Shown: positions 43,008 through 52,599, counted from the first letter of the stretch. The stretch is 64,000 nt of DNA from Arthrobacter humicola (GCF_022803015.1 NZ_JAFKON010000005.1:280691-344690); one strand, 5' to 3'. The notes: generated by a model not told the origin, from the letters alone. Numbers and translations: made by a program.

Positions 43008-44497
43008 CAGGAACCTGGGGCGATGCGCTCCCATCGGTCCCACGCGGCGGCCATCCTGCCGACAGCCTGCGGCATGTGCTCCTCCGCGGTGCCGGCGAAC
43101 CCGATCAGCAGCGCCGGGGGGAGCTGCCGGGTGAGCCGGTACTCGCCGAGAGGGTAGGTGTACACCCGGCCCGCGGCCAGTCCCCTGGCTACCTCGATAT
43201 CGTCGACCGGTTCACGGAGCCAACCCATGACGTGCAGGCCGGCGTCGACCGGGGCGGCTTCAATCCTGTGGCTCAACTGGTGATCGATTGCTTCGAGCAG
43301 GGCGTCCTGCCGTGCCGCGTAGAGACGCCGGGTGCGGCGAAGGTGGGCGTGCAGATGCCCTTCCGACAGGAAGTCCGTGAGGGCCATCTGGAGCACCATC
43401 GCGGGCGGGCGTCCAATGACCGATGATGCGGATGCGAACGGCTTCACCAGGTCCTCCGGCAGCACGCAGTATCCGAGGCGGATCGACGGCGCGAGCACCT
43501 TGCTGAAGGAGCCCACAGTGATCACCTGCCTGCTCAAATCGAGCCCGAACAGGGTTGGGAGGAATTTCCCGCGGTAGCGCAGCTCGCTGTCGCAGTCGTC
43601 CTCGACGATCCAGCTCCCGTTTCGTTGCGCCCACGCGATCCACTCCGCCCTTCGCCCCGGGCTCATCGCAATGCCGAGCGGATGCTGCCGCGCGGGGGTC
43701 AGGCAGGCCAGGCGTGCCGGAGCCGCGTCGTCGTCCGGGAGGACTGCTCCCTCGTCGTCGACGGGGACGCCTCGGACAGGACAGCCCTGGGACTGGAAGG
43801 CGAGCCGTCCGGAGATGTGCCCCGGGTCCTCGACGACGACGGGGTCGCCGGCGTCGAGCAGGAGAACCGCCAGCACGTTGAAGGCCTGCTGCGCACCGGA
43901 GGTGACGACCACCTGGTCCGCCGTGCACCCCAGGGCTCTCACATCGTTGACGTATTCCGCGATCGCTTCCCGCAGTGGGCGGTAGCCGTGGGGATCGCTG
44001 TACCCGATCGCAAGCGGATCGGTGCGCCCGGCATGGCGCCCCAACAGGCGCTTCCAGGTCGCCGCGGGGAAAGCCGAGGACGCAACCTGGCTGGCAACGA
44101 ACGATTCGGTCTCTGCCGGCGCCCACGTGTGCGGCGCCTCGCTGAACAGGTCGGTGCCCCGCGAAGAGGTGGCGGCTCCGCGTTCGGACAGCGGCGGCCG
44201 GGACATCGGCCTGTGCGGGGCGGCATCGCTCCACAGGGTGTCGACGTACGTGCCGTCACCCGCACGTGAGCGCAGGAAGCCCTCAGCAGTGAGTTGCTCG
44301 AACGCAGACACGACAGTAATCCGCGATACTCCCAGCTCGGTGACGAGCGTGCGGGTCGAGGGCAAGCGGGTTCCGCTCGGCATTGAACCCGTCAGGATCT
44401 GGGTGCGCAACTGCGCATACAGCTGCTGGTGCAAAGGCTCAGCCGCTGCGCGGTCGAGCTCAAGTCCGGCCAGCAGTCGGCCGCCAGCGCTCTTCAT
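43007..44497 (-). CDS. MocR-type GntR/aminotransferase-fold regulator
   Basis: 496 residues from the ATG at 44497; the frame to 44620 looks non-conserved. Residues about 15-80 form the GntR winged helix (PLHQQLYAQLRTQILTGSMPSGTRLPSTRTLVTELGVSRITVVSAFEQL). The rest is a class I aminotransferase-like PLP domain with VTSGAQQAFNVL, VVEDPGHI, IVEDDCDSELRYRG and the PLP lysine in TVGSFSKVLAPSIRLGY. Such proteins sense PLP, GABA, taurine or related compounds. It probably regulates the downstream TIM-barrel/MFS unit, given the repeated TCCATT boxes between them. Confidence 0.9.
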   Translation of the reverse strand: MKSAGGRLLAGLELDRAAAEPLHQQLYAQLRTQILTGSMPSGTRLPSTRTLVTELGVSRITVVSAFEQLTAEGFLRSRAGDGTYVDTLWSDAAPHRPMSRPPLSERGAATSSRGTDLFSEAPHTWAPAETESFVASQVASSAFPAATWKRLLGRHAGRTDPLAIGYSDPHGYRPLREAIAEYVNDVRALGCTADQVVVTSGAQQAFNVLAVLLLDAGDPVVVEDPGHISGRLAFQSQGCPVRGVPVDDEGAVLPDDDAAPARLACLTPARQHPLGIAMSPGRRAEWIAWAQRNGSWIVEDDCDSELRYRGKFLPTLFGLDLSRQVITVGSFSKVLAPSIRLGYCVLPEDLVKPFASASSVIGRPPAMVLQMALTDFLSEGHLHAHLRRTRRLYAARQDALLEAIDHQLSHRIEAAPVDAGLHVMGWLREPVDDIEVARGLAAGRVYTYPLGEYRLTRQLPPALLIGFAGTAEEHMPQAVGRMAAAWDRWERIAPGS

Positions 44498-44647
44498 CCC
44501 GCGAACCGCGGAGCTGATTTCACCATGGCCCCATTTTACGGGCCCGATTCCAGCGGCCGTCGGTCCGGACGTTGCGCCAGATGGCGGGATCGTTGGACAG
44601 GCCGCGGTTCCCGGCGGCATATCCGAGCCACCCGGACGGGCGGGTGC

Positions 44648-45349
44648 CTAAACCAGCGGCCACGGGTAGCGCATGCCGGTGCGGTCAACCGGCAGGACCC
44701 GTGCGTGCAGCAGGCGCTGGACGCGGCGCTGCAGGGCGGTGACCTCGTCGTCGTCGAGGAGCTCGGCCACCTCGGGAGGAGCGGCCTCGGCGAGCGGGGC
44801 GATGTCCTCGAGCAGGGCATCGGGGATGGGGTCGCCGGCGAAGTCCCAGATCACGGTGCGGAGTTTGAAACTCGCGGAGAAGCAGAGCCCGTGGTCGATG
44901 CCCCAGACCCGTCCGTCGTCGCCGCGCAGCACGTGCCCGCTTTTGCGGTCCGTGTTGTTGGCGACGTAATCGAACAGGGCGATGCGGGCCAGGTCGCGGT
45001 GCGTCTCTGGGGCGTCCTCGAACAGCGTGAAGTAGTGCTCTCCGAAGTCGCACTCGATGAACCACTGCAGCGACCCGACCCCCAACGGGGCTTCCTCGCG
45101 GATCACGGTCGGCGGCACGAGGCCCCACGACAGGGACTCGCTGAGCAGGTAGGCGGCGCGTTCGCGCTTGTAGAGTCCGGGCTCGAAATCGGACAACGGC
45201 CGTTCGCCGGCCTCCGGCTTGTAGACCGCGTACCCCTCGTCTTCGCCGCAGGAGACCTGGACCAGGAACGTCTCGTTGCTGCTGCGCGGGATGCGCCCGA
45301 GCAACTCGACGCGGCCCTCGGCGAGCAGGGTCAGCTCCCGGCCGGACAC
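44648..45349 (-). CDS. SCO1664-family (PI3/4-kinase-like) protein
   Basis: 233 residues from the GTG at 45349; a TTG at 45361, one base after the previous stop, is an alternative. It matches the actinobacterial SCO1664 family related to phosphatidylinositol 3/4-kinase folds: AVYKPEAGERPLSDFEPGLYKRERAAYLLSE (Lys in lobe 1), FDYVANNTDRKSGHVLR (catalytic DxxxxNxDR-type loop) and VWGIDHGLCF (metal DHG). In mycobacteria and streptomycetes this gene sits with an MSMEG_4193-type phosphomutase and a DUF3090 gene near mshC; here only the phosphomutase partner is adjacent. The biochemical role is not established. Confidence 0.85.
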   Translation of the reverse strand: MSGRELTLLAEGRVELLGRIPRSSNETFLVQVSCGEDEGYAVYKPEAGERPLSDFEPGLYKRERAAYLLSESLSWGLVPPTVIREEAPLGVGSLQWFIECDFGEHYFTLFEDAPETHRDLARIALFDYVANNTDRKSGHVLRGDDGRVWGIDHGLCFSASFKLRTVIWDFAGDPIPDALLEDIAPLAEAAPPEVAELLDDDEVTALQRRVQRLLHARVLPVDRTGMRYPWPLV

Positions 45350-45362
45350 CGGCTGCCCCAAT

Positions 45363-46046
45363 TCATGACGCCCTCAGCCCGCTGAGCGGTTCCGACGTCG
45401 AATTCACCATCAACACGGCCGGGTCCTGCCCCTCCACAAACGAGATGGCCGACACCGAGCCCGGGCTGATAACGATCCTTTGGAAAAGGTCCAGCGGCGT
45501 CCCCAGAGCGTGGGCGACGGCGGCCTTGATGGGATCGGCGTGGGAGAAGCAGACCACGACACCCCCGGCGTGGGCCGCGCACAGGGGCTCTAGTGCTCCG
45601 ATGATCCGCGCCTGCATCTCCAGAAAGCTCTCACCGTTCGGGAAACGGAAGGCGGATGGGCTGTGCTGCACGGTCTGCCACTCGGGCAGGGCCGCCAGGT
45701 CCGCGATCGCGGCACCGGTCCATTCGCCGAAATCGCACTCCAGCAGCCCGTCGTCGTGCGCCACCGCCAGTCCCGTGCGGGCCGCCGTCGGCTCTGCCGT
45801 TTCGCAGGCGCGCTCCAGCGGGGAGGAATAGAGGGCGTCGACGGACAAGCCCGCGAGCCGTTCTGCGACCCGTTCCGCCTGGGCCCGGCCCCGGTCGGAC
45901 AGATGCAGTCCGGGGGCGTGCCCTGGGAGCACCATGCCCGTGGTCGGCGTTTCCCCGTGGCGCACCAGAAGCAGGAGCGTGCCCTGCCGCTCGGGTGAGG
46001 TCGCGGGGGCCGGAGGTGCCGGCGCGGTTGATGCAGCCATCAGCAT
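45363..46046 (-). CDS. Histidine phosphatase/phosphomutase (MSMEG_4193-like)
   Basis: About 227 residues from the ATG at 46046 (46040 is also possible). The catalytic LLLVRHGET motif is followed by LSDRGRAQAERVAERL, YSSPLERACETAEP, LLECDFGEWTG and VVCFSHADPIKAAVAHALG, all typical of the histidine phosphatase superfamily. The gene ends a few bases before the SCO1664-type gene, forming a two-gene unit. Start region is weak and transcribed away from the MoxR gene at 46187. Confidence 0.88.
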   Translation of the reverse strand: MLMAASTAPAPPAPATSPERQGTLLLLVRHGETPTTGMVLPGHAPGLHLSDRGRAQAERVAERLAGLSVDALYSSPLERACETAEPTAARTGLAVAHDDGLLECDFGEWTGAAIADLAALPEWQTVQHSPSAFRFPNGESFLEMQARIIGALEPLCAAHAGGVVVCFSHADPIKAAVAHALGTPLDLFQRIVISPGSVSAISFVEGQDPAVLMVNSTSEPLSGLRAS

Positions 46047-46186
46047 TAAGCGTAGCGGCAAGGGGTCCCCGCCCGAGCTTGCGAGGGTGGGGGAGCTGCA
46101 GAGCGGTATTCCGCACTTCACGCCAACGCGCAGGAATCTGCAAGAATCCCTCGATTCCCCGCACGGGAGAGGTCTACGGTGGAGGA

Positions 46187-47575
46187 GTGAGTGATCGCCC
46201 CGATATCTTCACTGTTGGTGAACTGCGTGCCGCCGGCCACGTCCACAAAGACCTGCGCCGCGAAATCCGCGACAACCTGCTCGCGGCCCTTGCTGCCGGT
46301 CGGGATCCCTGGCCCGGGATGTTCGGGTTCAGCCGGACCGTCCTGCCCCAGCTCGAGCGGGCCCTGCTCGCCGGCCACGACGTCGTCCTGCTCGGCGAAC
46401 GCGGACAGGGCAAGACGCGGCTCCTGCGCACCCTGGCCGGGCTGCTGGACGAGTGGTCGCCGGTGATCGAGGACTCGGAACTGAACGAACACCCGTACGA
46501 ACCCATCACGGAGCACTCCCGCGCCCTGGCCCTCACCGAGGGGGACCGGCTTCGGGTGGCGTGGCGGCACCGCTCGGAACGGTACGTCGAAAAGCTCGCG
46601 ACGCCGGACACGTCCGTCGCGGACCTGATCGGCGACGTCGACCCGATGCGGGTGGCCGAGGGACGCCGTCTCGGGGACCCGGAAACCATCCACTACGGCC
46701 TGGTCCCGCGCTCCAACCGCGGAATCATCGCCATCAACGAGCTGCCCGACCTGGCCGAGCGGATCCAGGTCTCGATGCTCAACGTGATGGAGGAACGCGA
46801 CATCCAGATCCGCGGCTACGTACTGCGGCTGCCGCTGGACGTCCTGGTGGTCGCGTCCGCCAACCCGGAGGACTACACGAACCGCGGCCGCATCATCACG
46901 CCCCTGCGGGACCGGTTCGGCGCCGAGATCCGCACCCACTACCCGATCGAGCTCGACGACGAGGTCGCCGTCATCCGGCAGGAGGGGCAGCTGGTGGCCG
47001 GCGTCCCGCCCGTCATCCTCGAGATTCTGGCCCGCTACACCCGGGCCCTGCGGCAGTCGCCGGCGGTGAACCAGACCTCCGGGGTTTCCGCCAGGTTCGC
47101 CATCGCCGGCGCCGAAACCGTCGCCGCGGCGGCCCTGCGCCGGGCCAGCGTGCGCGGCGAGGACGAGGCCGTCGCCCGGATCATCGACCTGGACGCCGCC
47201 GTGGACGTCCTCGCCGGAAAGATCGAGTTCGAATCCGGTGAGGAAGGGCGGGAACAGGACGTCCTGGACCACCTCCTGCGCATGGCCACCGCGGAAGCCG
47301 TCCGGGCCCACTTCCACGGCCTGGACATGGGCCCGCTCGTGGCCGCGCTCGACGGCCACGCCACGGTTACCACCGGGGAACTGGTCACCGCGCGGGAGTT
47401 CCTCCACAACCTCCCGTCCCTCAACGGATCCAGCCTCTATGACGACATCAGTGAGCGCCTGGGCGCGACAAACGACGGGCAGCGCGCCGCCGCCGTCGAA
47501 CTTGCGCTGGAAGGGCTCTACCTCGCCCGGCGGATCTCCAAGGAGTCCGACGACGAGGAGACGATCTACGGGTAG
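46187..47575 (+). CDS. MoxR/BchI-like AAA+ ATPase
   Basis: 462 residues from GTG 46187 (SD-like GAGAGG 14 bases upstream); the frame opens far upstream but that part is antisense to the phosphatase gene. Walker A is GERGQGKT near residue 72. The Walker B region reads IIAINELPDLAE, with Asn where most AAA+ proteins have Asp, as in related magnesium-chelatase-I-like proteins. ANPEDYTNRGRIITPLRDRFGAEI contains sensor 1 and the arginine finger. It pairs with the VWA-domain protein 25 bases downstream, a classic MoxR-VWA chaperone-like unit for maturing or stress-regulated targets. Confidence 0.88.
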   Translation: MSDRPDIFTVGELRAAGHVHKDLRREIRDNLLAALAAGRDPWPGMFGFSRTVLPQLERALLAGHDVVLLGERGQGKTRLLRTLAGLLDEWSPVIEDSELNEHPYEPITEHSRALALTEGDRLRVAWRHRSERYVEKLATPDTSVADLIGDVDPMRVAEGRRLGDPETIHYGLVPRSNRGIIAINELPDLAERIQVSMLNVMEERDIQIRGYVLRLPLDVLVVASANPEDYTNRGRIITPLRDRFGAEIRTHYPIELDDEVAVIRQEGQLVAGVPPVILEILARYTRALRQSPAVNQTSGVSARFAIAGAETVAAAALRRASVRGEDEAVARIIDLDAAVDVLAGKIEFESGEEGREQDVLDHLLRMATAEAVRAHFHGLDMGPLVAALDGHATVTTGELVTAREFLHNLPSLNGSSLYDDISERLGATNDGQRAAAVELALEGLYLARRISKESDDEETIYG

Positions 47576-47600
47576 GCAGCTTTACGGCTAAGGAGGCCTC

Positions 47601-49604
47601 ATGACCGCTCACAACCGGTCCAGGTACGGCCGGTACACGGGAGGACCGGATCCGCTCGCCCCGCCGGTGGACCTGGCGGAGGCGCTGGACGCCGTCGCCG
47701 AGGACGTCATGGCCGGCTACTCGCCCCGGCACGCCCTCCGGGAATTCCTGCGCCGCGGCGGCCGGAACCGGGAAGGCCTCGACGACCTCGCCGGTCGTGT
47801 CCAGCAGCGGCGCAGTGAACTGCTGGGCCGGCACAACCTGGACGGCACCCTCAGCGAAGTCCAGAAGCTGCTTGAGACTGCGGTGCTGGAGGAGCGCAAA
47901 CAACTAGCCCGCGACGCCATGATGGACAACACCGACCGCGCCTTCCGGGAGATGCAACTGCAGAACCTGCCGCGCTCCACGGCGGCGGCGGTCAACGAGC
48001 TCGCCTCCTATGACTGGCAGTCCAGCACCGCGCGGGAGGCCTACGAGCGGATCAAGGACCTGCTCGGCCGCGAACTCCTGGACCAGCGGTTCGCGGGTAT
48101 GAAGGAGGCGCTCGAGGGCGCCACCGAGGAGGACCGCGCGGCCGTGGCCGAGATGCTGCAGGACCTCAACGGGCTCCTCGACAAACACCGCCGCAGCGAG
48201 GACACCGACGCGGACTTCCAGGCATTCATGGCCAAACACGGCCAGTTCTTCCCGGAGAACCCGCAGTCGGTCGAGGAACTGGTGGACGCGCTCGCCCAGC
48301 GCGCGGCCGCCGCGCAGCGGCTCCTGCAATCCATGTCCGCCGAGCAGCGCGAGGAGCTGATGCGACTCTCCGCCCAGGCGTTCGGCTCGCCCGAGCTTAT
48401 GGCACAGCTGGGCCAACTCGATTCCAACCTGCAGGCTTTGCGCCCCGGCGAGGACTGGTCCGGCTCCGAACGCTTCGAGGGCGAGGAAGGACTCGGACTC
48501 GGCGACGGCACCGGCGTGCTCCAGGACATCGCCGAACTGGACGAGCTGGCCGAACAGCTTTCCCAGGCCTACAGCGGGTCACGCCTTGATGACCTGGACC
48601 TGGACGCCCTCGCCCGCCAGCTCGGACAGAATGCCGCCGTGTCGGCCAGCACCCTCGCGGAGATCGAGCGGGCCATGCAGGATGGCGGCTTCCTCCAGCG
48701 CGGCGCCGACGGTGATCTCCGGCTGTCCCCGCAGGCCATGCGGCGGCTCGGCAGGTCGCTGTTGCGGGACACCGCCAAGCAGCTCTCCGGCCGGCAGGGC
48801 CGCCGGGACACGCGGGTTGCCGGGGCGGCCGGGGAGCAGACCGGCTCCAGCCGCCAATGGGAGTTCGGCGACGCCGAGCCGTGGGACGTCACCCGCACCA
48901 TCACCAACGCGATCCGCCGCACGATCGCCGACGGCGGTGACCCGGGCCGCGGACTGCGGCTCGCCGTGGGCGACATCGAAGTCACGGAGACGGAGGCGCG
49001 GACACAGGCCGCCGTCGTCCTGCTTGCGGACGTGTCCTTCTCGATGGCCGCCGAGGGACGCTGGGTGCCTATGAAACGCACCGCACTCGCCCTGCACCAC
49101 CTCGTCTCAACCCGGTTCCGCGGCGACCGGCTGCAGCTGATCACGTTCGGCCGCTACGCGCAGACCATGGACATTGGCGAGCTCACGGCCCTGCCGGCCC
49201 TGCGGGAGCAGGGAACCAACCTGCACCACGGCCTGCTGCTGGCCGGCCGGTTCTTCCGCCAGCACCCGTCGATGCAGCCCGTCCTCCTCGTGGTGACCGA
49301 CGGCGAACCCACCGCGCACCTGCTGGCCGACGGCGAGTCCTGGTTCTGCTGGCCGCCGGACCCGGAGACCATCCGCGTGACGGTCGCCGAACTGGACCGC
49401 CTGGCCCGTGCCGGCACGCAGGCGACGTTCTTCCGGCTCGGCGACGACCCTTCATTGGAACGTTTCGTCCAGCGGATGGCCCGCCGCATCGACGGCCGCG
49501 TGGTGGCGCCCGAGGCCGGGGACCTGGGCGCGGCCGTGGTGGGCGAATACCTCCGCGCCCACTTCCGCGGACGCCCCTACGACGACGCCGACTGGGCCCA
49601 ATAG
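47601..49604 (+). CDS. VWA-domain protein, MoxR partner
   Basis: 667 residues with AAGGAGG upstream. The first ~450 residues are helical and charged. The C-terminal von Willebrand A domain (about 465-650) carries the MIDAS motif DVSFSMAAEG, the Thr in FRGDRLQLITFGRYA and the Asp in VVTDGEPTAH, so metal binding is expected. Paired with the ATPase at 46187. Such pairs remodel partner proteins, but no client is visible nearby. Confidence 0.88.
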   Translation: MTAHNRSRYGRYTGGPDPLAPPVDLAEALDAVAEDVMAGYSPRHALREFLRRGGRNREGLDDLAGRVQQRRSELLGRHNLDGTLSEVQKLLETAVLEERKQLARDAMMDNTDRAFREMQLQNLPRSTAAAVNELASYDWQSSTAREAYERIKDLLGRELLDQRFAGMKEALEGATEEDRAAVAEMLQDLNGLLDKHRRSEDTDADFQAFMAKHGQFFPENPQSVEELVDALAQRAAAAQRLLQSMSAEQREELMRLSAQAFGSPELMAQLGQLDSNLQALRPGEDWSGSERFEGEEGLGLGDGTGVLQDIAELDELAEQLSQAYSGSRLDDLDLDALARQLGQNAAVSASTLAEIERAMQDGGFLQRGADGDLRLSPQAMRRLGRSLLRDTAKQLSGRQGRRDTRVAGAAGEQTGSSRQWEFGDAEPWDVTRTITNAIRRTIADGGDPGRGLRLAVGDIEVTETEARTQAAVVLLADVSFSMAAEGRWVPMKRTALALHHLVSTRFRGDRLQLITFGRYAQTMDIGELTALPALREQGTNLHHGLLLAGRFFRQHPSMQPVLLVVTDGEPTAHLLADGESWFCWPPDPETIRVTVAELDRLARAGTQATFFRLGDDPSLERFVQRMARRIDGRVVAPEAGDLGAAVVGEYLRAHFRGRPYDDADWAQ

Positions 49605-49642
49605 ACGCTGCTCAATAGACGACCGCACCGGGAGTGATGCAC

Positions 49643-51094
49643 GTGACCACCATGCCTGCCGAGGGAGTCGGGTTCCGCTCCAAACGCGGACCCGTCCTCA
49701 TTGCCCTGATGCTCTCCACCGGCCTGGTGGCGATCGACGCGACCGTGGTGGCGACAGCCGTGCCCGCGATCGTGCACGACATTGGCGGGTTCACGTCGTT
49801 CCCCTGGCTGTTCTCCGCCTATCTGCTGGCGCAGGCCGTGTCCGTCCCGGTCTACGCAAAGCTTTCCGACACCATCGGCCGCAAGCCGATCATGCTGATC
49901 GGAATCGGCCTGTTCTTGCTCGGCTCGATCCTGTGCGGAGCCGCCTGGAGCATGCCGGCCCTCATCGCCTTCCGCGTCGTGCAGGGCCTGGGCGCCGGCG
50001 CGGTCCAGCCGATGGCCATCACCATCGCCGGCGATATCTACACCCTGGCCGAGCGGGCAAAAGTGCAGGGCTACCTGGCGAGCGTGTGGGCTGTCTCCTC
50101 AGTGGTGGGCCCGACGCTCGGGGGAGTGTTTGCCTCGCTCGGGATCTGGCGCGGCATTTTCCTCGTGAACATCCCTCTCTGCCTGGTGGCCGGATGGATG
50201 CTGGTCCGGTCGTTCCACGAGAACATCGAGCCCGTGAAGCACCGGGTCGACTATCTGGGCTCGGGGCTGCTCACTGTCTCGCTCACGCTGCTTATTCTCG
50301 GGGCCCTCGAGGGCGGCCAGGCCTGGGCCTGGGACTCCGGCATCAGCGACGCAGTGTTCGCCGGCGGTGCCCTCCTGTTCGTCGCGTTTATCCTTGTCGA
50401 ACGGCGGGCGGCGGAGCCGGTCCTGCCTTCGTGGGTGGTGTCCCGGCGGCTGCTGGCGACGACGGCGTTGGTCGCTTTCGGCGTGGGAGCGGTCATGCTG
50501 GGCATCACATCGTACGTTCCGACGTTCCTCGTAGGAGCCCTCTCGACCTCCCCGATCGTGGCCGGGCTCGCCCTGGCGGCGCTGACCATCGGCTGGCCGA
50601 TCAGTGCGTCCCAGTCAGGGCGCCTGTACCTGCGCATCGGGTTCCGGAACACTGCCCTGATCGGCATCACGGTCACCGTCATCGGCACGGGAGTCCTGGC
50701 CGTCACCGCCTCCGTCCCCAACGTTGCGCTCGTCGCCGTCAGCTGCTTCATCGTCGGGCTCGGACTCGGGCTGGTCGCGACACCGACCCTGATCGCCGCC
50801 CAGACGAGCGTCGAATGGAACGAGCGCGGCGTGGTCACCGGCACCAACCTTTTCGCCCGGTCGATCGGCAGCTCCATCGGCGTCGCCGTCTTCGGCGCGA
50901 TAGCGAACGCTGTCTACGCCGGCACCCCGCACGGCGACACGGATCCCCACACAATCGTGGCGGCCTCATCCGCCGTGTTCCTGGCCGTTATGATCGCCGC
51001 CGTCCTCACCGTCGTCGCCGTCATCGGCATGCCCGCGACGAAACCCGTCAAGCAGACCCAGGCCGCCGCGCGAGGATCATCCAGCAGCGGATGA
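49643..51094 (+). CDS. MFS transporter, DHA2 (EmrB/QacA) type
   Basis: About 483 residues from GTG 49643, 8 bases after GGAG; starts at 49634 and 49637 are too close to that site. Fourteen hydrophobic segments. LVAIDATVVATAVPAIVHDIGG in TM1, AKLSDTIGRKPIMLIG (motif A) and GPTLGGVFASLGIWRGIFLVNIPL (motif C) identify a drug/H+ antiporter. It probably exports toxic compounds; no regulator gene is adjacent. Confidence 0.88.
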   Translation: MTTMPAEGVGFRSKRGPVLIALMLSTGLVAIDATVVATAVPAIVHDIGGFTSFPWLFSAYLLAQAVSVPVYAKLSDTIGRKPIMLIGIGLFLLGSILCGAAWSMPALIAFRVVQGLGAGAVQPMAITIAGDIYTLAERAKVQGYLASVWAVSSVVGPTLGGVFASLGIWRGIFLVNIPLCLVAGWMLVRSFHENIEPVKHRVDYLGSGLLTVSLTLLILGALEGGQAWAWDSGISDAVFAGGALLFVAFILVERRAAEPVLPSWVVSRRLLATTALVAFGVGAVMLGITSYVPTFLVGALSTSPIVAGLALAALTIGWPISASQSGRLYLRIGFRNTALIGITVTVIGTGVLAVTASVPNVALVAVSCFIVGLGLGLVATPTLIAAQTSVEWNERGVVTGTNLFARSIGSSIGVAVFGAIANAVYAGTPHGDTDPHTIVAASSAVFLAVMIAAVLTVVAVIGMPATKPVKQTQAAARGSSSSG

Positions 51095-51134
51095 CCGCGG
51101 TTCCGCTGTCACTTTTGGGGTCTTGCTGGGGCCT

Positions 51135-51740
51135 TCATCGCCGGATGCCGAGGGTGGCGATGAGATCTTCGTGCAATTCGAACCAGATGCGGTGGAAGGA
51201 GTCGCGGTCTGTGGCGGTGAGCCACGCCGGCTCCGTGGCTGCGTTTTCCACCGCCAGCTCGAGGCGTTCCGCGTATCCGCTGAACCGCGGCAACACAGCG
51301 GTCAGGCGGACTTCCAGACCGCTGAAGGACGCCAACGCCTGGGTGAAGGTTTGCTGTGTTGGCTCGTCGATCCCATCGTGCCGCTGACTTCCCTCGGCGA
51401 GCCAGCGGAGCTGGAGTTTGCTGCAGGCGGCCACGACTCCTGCGTTCAGTGGTGCAAACTTCGCGTGCACGGCGGCGACTGCTGCCTGGCCGCCCACGCT
51501 GTCCAGCTCCTCGGCCAGGAGCCGTTCGTTTTCAGTCCTGCCGGCCACGGTCAGGGACCAGCCCCGGGTTCCGCCGAATGAGGAGCGCGACGCCCACCCG
51601 TTCGCCCCGGCGTCAATGAGGAGCCGTTCGACGTCGTGCGGATCCTGGCCAAACCGGGCGGCAACCGACTCAGTGTCAGCGAAGCCGAGCAGCCTCAGGG
51701 CGTGGAGGGTGAGGAGCATGGATGGCTGCTGCGGGCTCAT
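51135..51740 (-). CDS. Helix-turn-helix-like protein in PEP-swivel operon
   Basis: 201 residues. The N-terminus (LTLHALRLLGFADTESVAARFGQDPHDVERLLIDAGANGWASRSSFGGTRGWSLTVAGRTENERLLAEEL) reads as a MarR/ArsR-like winged helix including a wing with WSLTVAGR. The rest is helical (about 85-200) with no motif I know. It overlaps the PEP-utilising domain gene by 4 bases. A DNA-binding regulator with an effector-binding helical domain is the best guess. Confidence 0.72.
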   Translation of the reverse strand: MSPQQPSMLLTLHALRLLGFADTESVAARFGQDPHDVERLLIDAGANGWASRSSFGGTRGWSLTVAGRTENERLLAEELDSVGGQAAVAAVHAKFAPLNAGVVAACSKLQLRWLAEGSQRHDGIDEPTQQTFTQALASFSGLEVRLTAVLPRFSGYAERLELAVENAATEPAWLTATDRDSFHRIWFELHEDLIATLGIRR

Positions 51741-52132
51741 GGACCCGCTCCGGGACCGGCCGGTTTCGCGCGGACGGTTCCGTGGGTTCCGTCGACCACG
51801 AGCGTCGTTCCGTCCGTGATGCGGGTCAGGGCGCCGGCCACCCCCAGAACAGCGGGGATGCCCTGTTCGCGGGCCACAATGGCGGCGTGCGAGAGCATCC
51901 CGCCCGTTTCCGTGATGACGGCGGCGGCGATCCCGAACAGTGGCGTCCAGGCGGGGTCAGTGGTGCGGCAGACCAGGACGTCGCCGGGGGTCAGTGCGGG
52001 GAATTCGTCGACGCTGTGAACGGTCCGGGTGGTCCCGCAGGCGGTGCCAGGGCTGGCGCCGATGCCTGTGAGAAACGCGCCAGCGGGATCCCTGCCTTCT
52101 GCTCCGGCACTGGCCTCAGGGGTGAATTCCAC
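51737..52132 (-). CDS. Stand-alone PEP-utilising enzyme swivelling (phosphohistidine) domain
   Basis: 131 residues from the GTG at 52132, one base after the previous gene's stop. It corresponds to the mobile phosphohistidine domain of PEP synthase/pyruvate phosphate dikinase/rifampicin phosphotransferase: GIGASPGTACGTTRTV, GDVLVCRTTDPAWTPLF, and the catalytic TETGGMLSHAAIVAREQGIPAVLG with the phosphorylated His. The N-terminal ATP-grasp and the C-terminal PEP barrel are absent, so it cannot act alone as a dikinase. A phosphocarrier or sensory role, together with the two HTH-like neighbours, is an inference. Confidence 0.85.
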   Translation of the reverse strand: MEFTPEASAGAEGRDPAGAFLTGIGASPGTACGTTRTVHSVDEFPALTPGDVLVCRTTDPAWTPLFGIAAAVITETGGMLSHAAIVAREQGIPAVLGVAGALTRITDGTTLVVDGTHGTVRAKPAGPGAGP

Positions 52133-52133
52133 G

Positions 52134-52547
52134 TCAGCCCACCAGGCCCGTGTCGGGCCTGCCGGACAGCCGATCCAGTCGCTGCTGCGCGGCCTGCGCC
52201 GAGCGGAGGCCCAGGCTCTGGGCAATCTGGGGCCAGGTCAGCCCCTCGGCCCGCGCCAGGAACAGGAGTGCCGTTTCCAGGCCATCCGTCTCTGCCCGCG
52301 CGGCAGACACAAGGGTGAGGGCGGCCCGCACGTCCAGACCATCCACCGGCTCTCCGCGGTCTGTCCCGTTGGACCGCCACAGGACGTGCTGGATGAGGTC
52401 ACTCGCTGAAGGGGGCTGCCGCTCACCCAGCCAGGGCCGGTGCGGAAGTTCGGCGGCGCCCCGGTCCAGCAACATCCGCGTGGCCTCGCTTTGGCGCTGA
52501 GCCTCCGCAGCGTCGCCGCCCGGACGGGTCCCGTCGGTCTCGTTCAT
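52134..52547 (-). CDS. Small HTH protein (candidate autoregulator)
   Basis: 137 residues, hydrophilic at the N-terminus. The C-terminal part (ALLFLARAEGLTWPQIAQSLGLRSAQAAQQRLDRLSGR) reads as a sigma-70-region-4/LuxR-like helix-turn-helix. First gene of the operon that includes the PEP swivel domain. A 35-bp palindrome lies 53 bases upstream of its start, a likely operator for this protein or for its partner at 51135. Confidence 0.72.
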   Translation of the reverse strand: MNETDGTRPGGDAAEAQRQSEATRMLLDRGAAELPHRPWLGERQPPSASDLIQHVLWRSNGTDRGEPVDGLDVRAALTLVSAARAETDGLETALLFLARAEGLTWPQIAQSLGLRSAQAAQQRLDRLSGRPDTGLVG

Positions 52548-52599
52548 TCCAGACCCTCTTTCCCGTTGGTTCGGCGCCCCTCGACTCCACCAGCTTCTG

